Of a stretch of DNA of 64,000 nt, positions 19,540-29,200 are shown piece after piece. The position numbers and the translations under genes are program-made. The stretch spans positions 18,897,059 to 18,961,058 of the forward strand of contig CM077152.1 of assembly GCA_039583875.1 (NCBI GenBank), read 5' to 3'. The notes beneath the pieces were generated by a model, which saw only the letters and a list, made by a program, of their open reading frames with translations, made no database searches and was not told the DNA's origin. This stretch comes from Platanthera guangdongensis (taxonomy: Eukaryota > Streptophyta > Magnoliopsida > Asparagales > Orchidaceae). Position 1 is the first letter of the stretch. Every line of letters starts with the position of its first letter.

Positions 19540-20906
19540 CTAATGGAAGTCACAGAAAGGCAACGCCACCCTGCCCCTTCTTCCTTCTCCACCTTCTCTT
19601 CTTCGAGCTCCTCCTCGAGCTCCTCTCCTTCCTCCTCTACCTCGACCGATCTCCATTGCCTCTTGTTGCTGCGGGAAGCGATCCCTAGGCCCCTGCCTCC
19701 ACGTTGGCTGATTAAACCTCCTCGGCTCACGGAAGTTATCTCTTCCCTGAAAGCCTCCTCCTAGCTCCTGGGGGCGACCCTCCTGACGCCTCCAACCTAA
19801 ACGGTTGTTCGGCTCCCGGGCCCCCCGTCCTTGATGCAGTCCCTGCTGCCCCTGTCCTCAGGGCTCTTCCCTCCTCTATTCTCTCTGCTCCCTCCGCCTT
19901 CCTGCTTCCGGCTCCTTCACATCATCCTCCGCCAACCTGGCCAGCTTCCTTGCAAACGCCGGATTGGCCCTCTCGAAGTCTGTCTCCTTCACCGCCCTCT
20001 CCATGAGCTCCTCAAAAGAGAGGGGGGGGGCACTCTCTTCAATTCCATGCTAAAGAAACCCGGCCTCAGTCCCAGAGTAAAAACGAGCATCAGCGCATAC
20101 CCTGGGACCTCCTGGACCAAGAGGACCTCGTCCTGAAACCGATCTACATAATGTCCCAACGTCTCGTCTTGCTTCTGCCTCACCGCGAACTGGCACTCCG
20201 CCTCCTTCTTACGCTTCTTCGATGTTGAGAACCTCAATAAGAAACCTCGACGCAGATCCTCGAAACTGTAGATCGATCTTGCCGGCAACTGGTGGAACCA
20301 GTCTCGTGCCTTCTCCTTCAACGTGATGGCAAACAGGCGACACTTGAAGGCATCCGTCATCTGCCTTATCGAAACAACATCTTCAAACCACTGCACGTGC
20401 TGTATAGGGTCATCCTTCCCCGAGTAGTAGGACATGTCGGGCTCCCGGAACCCCTCCGGCACCGGGGCTGAGATAATGAACTCGCTGAATGGGCTCTCGC
20501 CACCTTCCTGCCGAGAGGGCACGTCTCGCGGCCTCGGCTGGCTGACCCGATCCGCTAGACCATGCCCAGGGAAGAGCTCTCGCACAGCCGCCTCGCTCTC
20601 GCCAACTTCTGTCGGAATCTCCTTCCCGGGACGTTGGCCTGGGAAGAGCTCTCGCGCCGCCACGTCCCTCTCGCCAGCCTCCGCCGGGACCTCCTTCCCC
20701 GGGCGCTGTCCAGGGGCGTTCTCGCCCAAGAGCGAGACCTCATCTATCGGGACCTGAGGCGTGGCCCACTCGCTCCTTGCCGAGAAGGCTAAACTGATGG
20801 TCTGCAAGACCTCTCGCCTGAAGTCCTCCAGCATCTTCCTTGTCGCCTCCTCTCCCCGGGAGGGGGAACCTCCTGAACCAGATCTTTCACCTTCACCTCC
20901 TGCCAT
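19540..20906 (-). pseudogene. Gag of Tat element C
   Basis: It starts MAGGEGERSGSGGSPSRGEE, after the PBS and leader. A region with repeated units (GQRPGKE...ELFPG) is followed by the conserved gag block: MSYYSGKDDPIQHVQWFEDV, FAITLKEKARDWFHQLPA and SIYSFEDLRRGFLLRF. A run of nine G near 20,025 shifts the frame, and the rest of gag (to about 19,540) reads in other frames. It is closely related to gag of element F. Confidence 0.88.
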
Positions 20907-20942
20907 ATGACTAAACTCAAGTTTTTCTTGTATCGGCTACCT

Positions 20943-20960
20943 TCCACGCTCACCGCACCA
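20943..20960 (-). other. Primer binding site of element C (tRNA-Phe)
   Basis: On the minus strand TGGTGCGGTGAGCGTGGA lies four bases after the LTR end. It is complementary over 18 bases to the 3' end of plant cytosolic tRNA-Phe as I recall it (...CCACGCTCACCGCACCA). The same site occurs in element F. Confidence 0.75.
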
Positions 20961-20964
20961 GAAC

Positions 20965-21688
20965 TGTTGAAGCCAAAACTTGACCTCGACAAAAGTTCGA
21001 AAAATAGAGACGTAGCCAACACCTACTCTTCCCAAGCTCCAACCTCCAACCGGTCGTGAAGGACCAGAAATTGACCCACAGCCGCAGCAGAGAGGTCCCA
21101 CCGCTTACCCGAAAGATCTCTGAGAGCTTCCCTTCCAAAGCCAAAAGCTGTGCTTGGAGCTCCTCAGAAAGCACAGAAAAATTCTCTCAAGTCCCGGGAA
21201 AAAAGTGCTTCTGAAGAACCCCTATGGGTCTATTTATAGTTTTCTGAGTTTGAACTGCCAATAACTATACTGAGCTGGCCTGAAATTACCAGAGTACTCC
21301 TGGTTGGGTCTGCCAACAGCCAAACTCCGCTGTTCTGAAGAGTTATACGCAGACCACCAAGGGAAAAAGGGTAAAATTACCCGGGGTAGAAGAGTAAAAT
21401 CCCCCTTGAGTGCAGAAATGTAAAAACGACCTTCTTTCTATATGGCGAGTGGGGGAGCACCCAGCGGCGAGACGGGCCCTCCTGCTCGTCTCGCATGTAT
21501 TCTTTGTCACGGGACCCTCTCGCCGTTATGGGCCTACTCGCGCCCCAGAGGGGGCGTCTCGCCCACTGCAGAGACCACCCGTCTCGCCCCTTGCGAGTGG
21601 ACCACCTGGTCCCACTCGCCTATCAGCACCTCTCGACCGTTTCTTCTATTCGCCTCTTGAGGGCCTCTTGCGAGCCCGAGGTTGTACA
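20965..21688 (-). repeat. 5' LTR of Tat element C
   Basis: It is 724 bp. On the minus strand it starts TGTACAACC and ends CTTCAACA. The minus-strand TATA-like CTATAAATAG at about 21,229-21,240 probably drives the element. Confidence 0.92.
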
Positions 21689-21693
21689 CCATA

Positions 21694-22490
21694 TCTTGAC
21701 ACCGCACCCACAGATCCATTCTTGTGTGTAAGTCTGTGTTGCTTTCCCATTGTCATTACCCGGAGTCACGTCATGACTGAGAGTCCCAGATCCTGATGTT
21801 GATCTTGTAGTGACTATGTCACCCATTCACGGGGACACGTCCCCTTACGATGGTACTCACATGGAGGATCATGACCCTAGTGACGAGTTTTACGATGATC
21901 CCCTGTTGAGCCTCCTGATGAGCCGCCACATCCTGGTGAGGATGCGATTCTGGTAAGCTGCTCGTTTATGAGCTTTGTGTTATTGGCGTCTCTTTCGCTA
22001 TCATCTATAGCCTTACCCCAGAAAATTGATCTTGCGTGGAGCATAACGTATGTAGGGTGTTCCTTGAGTACGCTTGAGCATACTCATATTTTGAGGGTCT
22101 ACCTTATGGCGCATCGCACCATCAATGAGTTTTGGGACGCACCACCTCCTGACCCACCATACGAGCTCTTTCTTTTCGGAAACACGCACCACACTCGAGA
22201 GTCACGTCTTTTAGTCGATGTACACGAATTTCACTCCGATGGTCGTTTTATCCGTGATGACTTTTCGTACACACCTCCTGGTGAGCCCCCTGATGTGCTA
22301 CGTTCTCCGAGAGACATTTGACTCTTTACGAGTTCATATTTAAGTATTGATGTCTCTCACGGTCATCTGAGTACTCGTCACACACGAGATGAGTTTTTTC
22401 ACACTCCACCGAGAGAGCCCCCGAATAGGCCGCCATATTTTAGAGACGTCTCAGTCATTATTAGACTTTCTCGTAGCAGGTATGTTGTGT
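21694..22490 (+). other. Unassigned internal part of chromovirus A
   Basis: Chromovirus A resumes after the Tat insertion. The 354-base frame at 21,968-22,321 (MSFVLLASLSLSS start) does not resemble a domain I know. No protease or RT signature is visible here, so the interval probably holds scrambled or decayed gag/pol linker sequence. Confidence 0.4.
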
Positions 22491-23198
22491 CGGTCATGTT
22501 TCATTTACATCATTTGCATCATTTGCATGAGTCTGTTAAGTCGTTTCATCATCATTTGCGTGAGTCTGTTGTGTCGTTTGTTCATCGTGTACATGTGTGT
22601 CATGAGTCGGTCCGACGAATATTTCATATTGGTAATAAATCTTGTAAATCGCATGCGAATGTTCATTGGTAAGTGCAGGTACTTCATGAAGACGATCAGG
22701 TGATGATAAGAATCTGCATTGTGAGGCTCCGTGTGAGGCTTGCTAAAAGCTTGAGCGTTAAGCGAATGAATCCCTATATAATCATGAGACTTATCGAAGC
22801 AAATATCTACGATCTTGATGTCCCTGCAAGTATGGATATCCACCCGGTATTTAATGTTGAAAATCTGACGCCATACTTCGAGCCTCGCGAGTATGTGGAC
22901 TCAAGCAGTGGGGACTTCTAAGCCGCCCACACCTCCATTTTCGTTGCCTTGCCACCTTCATAGCCCACACACGTCTAATGGCCACCACTACTTACCCTCT
23001 TCTGACACCCACCCGCCTGGGGACTCGTCTTCTTTGGTTCTACTGACGGCGCCGCCGGTCGCACCGGGACCCACCACTCGTGAGTTGAGCGTTGAGAGCA
23101 TAATGGAGACAAGACTCCACCAGTGCATTCTCACTACAGACGTTGGTGACTCTTGGATACTTGCAGCAGAGCTTGATCGATTCGCCCCTGAACTTTGA
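22490..23198 (+). pseudogene. Integrase C-terminus and chromodomain remnant of chromovirus A
   Basis: Frame pieces match the same region of element H: HLHHLHESV-type repeats, ESVRRIFHIGNKSCKSHANV, then DLDVPASMDIHPVFNVENLT and PYFEPREYV, and finally a decayed chromodomain tail (DSWILAAELDRFAPEL). The chromodomain core (normally YLVRWRG) is damaged. Confidence 0.75.
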
Positions 23199-23253
23199 CT
23201 TCAGCACGACCGTCTCCATTCACCGAAGATGACAACTTTTCAGTCAGGGGAGT

Positions 23254-24784
23254 TGATTGGCGAGGACACTTTTCCAGCCACGGCACTTGGGTGACATCTG
23301 GTGGACTTCTTCAAGCTTTACCTGACATGCAACGAGAGAATTCTGATCCCTATTCATCGGGAGGTGAATTCTTTCAAGCTGAGAAGATAGATGTGGAGCA
23401 TAGACGAGCACTTGCAGCGGATGACAAGTTTTGGGCCCGTTCGGTGTCAATTGATGACTTTCCTTATATGACGTGCCTGGATCAACGATCGGACTCCACA
23501 AATGCGTCCGGATTCGCATTGCGAGTCAAATTCATATATTACTTTATTATTTTATGTTTTTATTTGATGTATTTGGGTGGTCCCACCTCCGACCAATCAT
23601 AATCGTTGATGGTGGGATGCCCTATGTTGTCTTTTCTTATAAATAGATAAGTGGTGGGTTGATTATTACATTGCAGAATTTGGTGAATAGAATTCTCGGA
23701 TTCCCGCGATCCCGCCATAGTGCCGACTCCGTGAAATCCTAGGTGACGACTCCTAGACTTGCCCAAGGTAACCCCTAACCCTAAGCCTCTTTCCCCCCTC
23801 CCAAACCCTCTCCCACAACCCCCAAAATTCCCCAAAACAACCCATCGTTTGCTGTCCAGAACATTGAGATTCTTGTTCATTGCACTATTAAAAAATGAAA
23901 TTCACTATTCAATTTATATAGTTTTTTTCTCTCCTACCTGTAACTGCCGGTTACCACCCTGCTTCAGTTTTTCCCCACCCTGACTGCAGGCCTGCAATGC
24001 CTACACTCCTGCAGCTGTCGGACCACCAACCTCCCCTCCACCAAGCCGCCCCACCCTGCTGTTTCCCTCAACCAGCGGCTCCTCTCCACAGCCCTGAACA
24101 CCCCCACCGGCCTCTCCTTTAAGCTCTGCAACCACCGCCCCCTTGTCACCCTAATTTCCCCTTGCCGCCAGCCCTCTTCTCTCCGCGGAACCACCTTCCA
24201 AAATCCTTCCCTTATTTGGATCAGTCCAGATCTGGAATTTCCCCCTCGGATCCGATCTCATATTGCCTGATCTAGCTTTCCCCGCCCAGATCTATACCTA
24301 CGTGGCCGGATCCATCCATTTCCGACCCGATCTCTCCTTCCACCACCGAGTACATCCACCTACATCGATTTCCGCGCTGCCGGTTCCACCTCGGATCGTC
24401 GTACATGCATCTCCGGCTCTGAATTCTTCAGTGTCTTGGTCCTCCCACTACTTGGCGAGTATTCGTTGTATCAGATAATTGTTTTTAGCATATTTGTATT
24501 GAACTTGATGCTATATTTGTTTGGATATATTGTATTTTAATTGTTTGTTAGATAATTATCATGATTTGCAGAATTTATTCGTCGCGCGCTCTTGCTTTGA
24601 CCCTCCACGCGGAGGAAAGACTAAGCTTGTTTTTGCCATAATAAAATATTTTGCCTTGTCGTGAATTTATCTGTGTGAGATGATTTTAATTTATTATCTA
24701 ATTTGTGATCTAACCGTCGGAATTTGGCATAACTGTAGGGTTAGGTTGCAGGTTTCCCGCCGCTCATAGATTTGTCATGCGTCA
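23254..24784 (+). repeat. 3' LTR of chromovirus A
   Basis: It follows a purine tract (CAGGGGAGT). It starts TGATTGGCGAGG and ends GCGTCA. The TATA box TATAAATAG lies near 23,639. It contains the GTGCCGACTCCGTG word shared by several chromovirus LTRs in the window (33,596; 25,640 on minus; 36,397). Confidence 0.88.
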
Positions 24785-24799
24785 CATGTTTATAGCAAA

Positions 24800-25984
24800 A
24801 ACATAATAATTCGTTGTAACCGGATTAAGCTTTCCTCCGCGTGCAGGGCCAAAGTAAAAGCACTCGGCGAATAAATCCTACAAATCATAAAATATTATAA
24901 AAGCCAGGAACCACAATACAAGAGATCCAAACAACTATAAGATCCAACTGATAATAATAATGCTGAAAAATAATAATCCTATACAACAAGTGACTGACCG
25001 AATAGAGGGCTGCCCAAGGCAATGGAGGGTTCGAAGCCGAAAATGCTTTGACGATGATCTGAGGTGGTAACTGGAGGTGGAATAACAATGTAGGTGGCTG
25101 AAATTTGGCGGTGGAAGGCGGAATCAGACAGGAAATCAGTAGATCCGAGTATGTAGGGGTTGATCCGGGCTAGGGAGGATGGTTCCGATGATTTGGGAAC
25201 AGATCCGGGTTGTGAGAGGTGGATTGGATAGGTGGTGGCGGGATCTAATAAGAAAAGAATCTGTTTGGATTGGAAAAGGTGCGGATCTGATGGGAAAACA
25301 GCCAAGCGGGCTGTTGGGGTTACCGGTATGCCGTTTGGGATGAGAGGGAGGGGCGGCGGCCTGTTGGGAAGGGGCGAAAGGGCTGTAGGGAAGTGGGCGG
25401 CGGCTGGACATGGGGTGGAGGATTGCTGGTAGGTGGCTGGAAGGGTGGAGAAGGGCATCAGCCTGTTGGGAGTTTAGCGGCAGTTTTCTGTACAGCAGAA
25501 AAAGGGGAGGGGCTGGATGTTTTTTTAGGGTTGTGGAGGTGGTGGGGGAGGGATTTGTTGGTGGTGAAAGAGGCCTAGGGTTAGGTAGTACCTTGGGGAG
25601 GAAGATAAGCGCCTAGGAGTCATCATCTAGGGTTCCACGGAGTCGGCACCGTGGAGGGATCGCCGGATTTCGTGATTTCCATTTTCCAAAATCTGCAATG
25701 TATCTAAACAGCCCCTAAGCACTTTATTTGTAATAAAGAGGAGACTATGACAACCCACCATCGACGACTATGATTGACCAGAGGTGAGGCTACCCAATTA
25801 TATCAAAATAAATGCAAACATAATAAAGTAATATACAAAATCGATCCGCAACACGCATCCAGACGCATCCGTGGAGTCGGATCATCGATCCGGGCCCGCC
25901 ATATATTGTAAGTCGCCAATTGGCCTCGAACGGGCCCAAAGCTCGTCCTCTGCCGCGGGTCCACGTCTCCGCTCCTTATCACCT
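24800..25984 (-). repeat. Partial solo chromovirus LTR, minus strand
   Basis: Read on the minus strand it matches the LTRs of A from the upstream U3 (TTTGGGCCCGTTCG, then GATCGATGATCCGACTCC) to the GCGGAGGAAAGCTTAA segment, where it is cut off before the U5 end. It contains the shared GTGCCGACTCCGTGG word. Open frames in it are shadows. Confidence 0.8.
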
Positions 25985-26211
25985 TTTTTATTTGTTTTTT
26001 TAGTTATGTATTTCAGAAATTTTGTATAATTCTCATCTTAAGTCCACATGAGGCTGCTTGAGTCGTTAATCTGTGTAAGTTGCTATTATTTTTCGTTGGC
26101 ACGCTTAACGGTAGTTCATTTTCTTTATGTTCCTCGCTGTGCAGTTCTTTCCCCGAAGTCCAAAAACTAAACAATTTCTTTTCATTCTTCCAATTGACTC
26201 ATAATTTGCAG

Positions 26212-26292
26212 ATTCCAAGTACAAGGGAGGGTGATAACATTCCTGTTGATTTAGTTCCTACCACTAGGAATGGGACTATTGATTGGTCACAA
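26212..26292 (+). CDS. SYNO: AsnRS exon (27 codons)
   Basis: It encodes [20 protein letters not shown] and seven more residues ending DWSQ. The acceptor is TTTGCAG and the donor GTGAGT. In the protein it follows the conserved VTTL segment that precedes the variable loop, so a preceding exon must exist upstream. Confidence 0.92.
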
Positions 26293-29200
26293 GTGAGTTA
26301 TTTTGCACTTGTGCTGGCAGTAGCAACTTTAGCTTTGTGTTGTGTATTTTGGTATTTTCTTGTGAGATTAAGTTATCAATATGTTGTATTTTTTCCTTAG
26401 CCACCTGTATTTTGTTTATTTCTCACTGTGCTTGATACCTTATTGTATGATCATTTTAAGTTTTAGCTATCTGATAGAGTTGATCAAAATATTTGGGCTT
26501 GATTTTAATTTTTGATGTCTGTTACCGCATTTTGTTATGAGGCTGTATAATGGAAGAGAATTGCAATGATTTTTGTTTGTTTTTCATTAACTTTCATATG
26601 GCCTTACTGGTATGGGGTTTCAGTTCATGAAAATAGTTAATATATAATTACCATGTGCATGCACTCAACAACTTTAGTGCATTATAGATACCATATGTAT
26701 GGACCATATGACTTAATGTTAAGAGAAACAATTTGGAGTTAAAACTTGCTTTATTAAATTGTTTAAGACTTCTAAAATATGTAACTTAATTCGAATAATA
26801 ATATATATTTTTGGTATTTGAAATACATTATTTTATTTTGTAATATACACTTAAGGATTATCTACTAAGTCCTCCTGTTGTAGGATAGGTGTCACACTTG
26901 CTTGCCACGCTGGAGTTCCAACAAGGGGCCCACCTTGGCGTCTCACAATGACGCCTTTATCAGGGCTGCAACCTATACACCCCAACTTGTCTTTGGGTCG
27001 GCCTCAACCAGCAGTAGGTTGTTGTGGCCGGGGATCGAATGCCCGACCTTCTAGATAAAGAGTTCTTAATTGAACTTAATTGAGCTCATTTGGCGATGTG
27101 AGTTCAATTAAGAACTCTTTATCTAGGAGGTCGGGTGTTCGATCCCCGGCCTCAACAAGCTACTATTGGCTGTGACGGGTTGGGGTGTATGGGTTGCATA
27201 CCTGATAAAGCCGCATTTGTGAGACGCCAAGATGGGCCTCCTGGTGGGACTCGAGGGTGGTAGACAAGTGTGACGCTTGTCCTGCATCACCTCCCCTGCA
27301 ACTTTGCATAATTTCAGGGACTTCTCTATCTTTCAAAACTACAAAAACCTCCCATCTAAGTTTACATGTTAAAAAAAAACAGAAAGCCATCTAAGTTTTT
27401 CTTACATGTACGTTAGCAATGTAAACTTTGAGGGGAGGTTTTTATAATTTTGAAAGATATATGGAAGTCTCTATAATTATGTAAAGTTAGAAGAGTTTCT
27501 TTCATCATTATTTCTTAATAATTGAGATTTTTGGAATGGCTGGCTTCAAACTTTCAGCTACTTTAATATATGTTTATTATTTCATCAGATTGTACTGATT
27601 GGTTATTTGATAATACATGTGATTCTTGTTTGATTATCTTCATTATGTATCTTACCCAGGATTTTTTTGGGAAACCTGCTTTTTTAACCGTATCTGGCCA
27701 ACTGAATGCAGAAGTATATGCATCTGCTCTCTCTGATGTATGCCATTCTTTTTTTACCAAGCTTCCATGCACATGTTTTAGGCCTATTTCATTTTAAGTC
27801 AATGGATGCACGGATTATTTCCAGGTATACACATTTGGTCCCACATTTAGAGCCGAAAATTCAAACACATCAAGGCATTTGGCTGAATTTTGGGTAAACA
27901 GTTTTCGTAGGTATATAGTACTTCGGTTTCTCTATATCATAATTTTGTAACTTCCTGTGGCTTTGATTGTCGTGAGCAGATGATTGAACCTGAGCTTGCT
28001 TTTGCTGATTTGAATGATGACATGGCCTGTGCAACTGCCTATCTCCAGTATGTAGTAGGTTTCCTGTAGACTACTTAAATTTTCTATCATTTATTTCATC
28101 ATTTTTAACATCTGTATCTTTATTTCAATTATTTGTGACCAGCTTTATGGATCCTCGTTTTCCCATTAAATGCTTCTTGAGATGTTAGGAACAATCTACA
28201 CAATTCATCTTGAATAATGGGTGATATAAGGTATGCTAGGTGCATGAGTTCTAAATATGCAACCCTAGGTGTAGTGTTGGAGAAATAATTTCTGTCTAAC
28301 TTAGGATGATGTATGCATGCAGATAAAAATCCAACAATAAATTGCAAATAATAATAAGAGCATAAATCCCTCATAGTTATATCAAACAAGAAAAACAAAT
28401 AATTCAGACAAGCGGACAAGTTTCTTCCTGCGTTTTGAGGGCTGATAGCTAAATGCGCAAGCGAATAAATTTTGCATGGAGTTATCAATCACATAACAAA
28501 TAAATTAGCATTGCAAGACATCCATAGTCATATAAGAACCATGTTTGTACAACAATGATTAGAGTAATGAAACCAAACTATAAAACACTTATAAATGTAG
28601 TGTCGTAGGTGATGACGAGGAGAGTCGTCGGTCGTAGAAGTGGTGGTGTCTGTCTCGTATGATGAAAGGAAAGCGGAATGGATGTTGTGTAAGGAGAGCT
28701 GGGCCGGAGGGGGGGGGGGGGTTGCTTGAGGAATGATTGGCTAGGTGAGATTCTGGGAGAAGGGCTAAGGCTGTCTAGTGGGTGGACATGGGTCGTAAGG
28801 GCCTGGATAGTGATTTGGCAGAAGGAGGAGAGGGTTGGGGATGTTGTGTGTGTGTGTGTGTGTGTGTGTGGGAGGGGGGGTGGTATTGGAGGGCTGGCGA
28901 GCACTGTGTGTGTGGGTGGGGGTGCAGAAGGGACCAGTGGTTACTGGAAGTGCAACCATTGGATTCTTGGAGGATATTTGGGCAGTGGGCTGAAGGGGAA
29001 GAGGCTGGAATGAGTTCTGGCGATGTCCTAGGGAGGTGGCGACATGATTTGGGATGTGGGGGATAGTGACACCTTTGGGTTTCATGGGGTTGGCTCTACA
29101 AGAGATCTCCAGATTTCTTGGAAGAATGTGATGCAAGATAGACATCACACCTGCCTGCCACACTGGAGTCTCACCAGGGGGTCCGCCTTAGCGTCGCACC

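Larger units (their letters stand above)
7332..21688 (-). mobile_element. Tat-lineage Ty3/gypsy retrotransposon C with antisense ORFs
   Basis: Its LTRs of about 720 bp lie at 7332-8050 (3' LTR) and 20,965-21,688 (5' LTR). Flanks CCATT (7327-7331) and CCATA (21,689-21,693) are a likely target duplication with one mismatch. The minus-strand order is LTR, tRNA-Phe-type PBS, gag, protease, RT-RNase H, a second (archaeal-type) RNase H, integrase, a 115-bp tandem array, a non-coding stretch, antisense ORFs and LTR. A second RNase H, tandem repeats downstream of pol and antisense ORFs before the 3' LTR are established traits of the Tat/Retand/Ogre group. The size is about 12.3 kb without the nested hAT element. 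Several frameshifts and stops make it defective. Confidence 0.92.
1..24784 (+). mobile_element. Chromovirus A (Ty3/gypsy), internally deleted, host of nested insertions
   Basis: The element runs from part of its 5' LTR (1-908) to its 3' LTR (23,254-24,784). The two LTRs are clearly homologous: both contain the same stretch from the TCATTGCACTATT segment to the terminal GCGTCA. A primer site for initiator tRNA-Met follows the 5' LTR. Removing the copia insertion (962-6179) and the Tat insertion (7332-21,688) leaves only about 2.7 kb of internal sequence: a gag gene, an unassigned stretch, an integrase C-terminus and a chromodomain. Protease, RT, RNase H and the integrase core are missing, so this is a non-autonomous deletion derivative. 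The chromodomain remnant supports chromovirus membership. The Tekay/Del-like sublineage is a guess. The left end lies outside the window, so the target duplication cannot be checked. Confidence 0.85.

Noticed and set aside
21968..22703. Possible independent gene between the Tat element and the chromodomain remnant
   Set aside because: The region is colinear with chromovirus A, and its right part matches the integrase tail of element H. The frames have no host-like domain.
24979..25458. 159-codon frame on the minus strand
   Set aside because: It is a shadow frame in a minus-strand solo LTR fragment with the same Pro/Ser-rich character as other LTR copies.
27120..27160. tRNA-like GTTCGATCCCC motif (possible tRNA gene)
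   Set aside because: Only a B-box-like word is present. No A box at the right distance and no acceptor stem could be found, and the motif is mirrored in the foldback arms.
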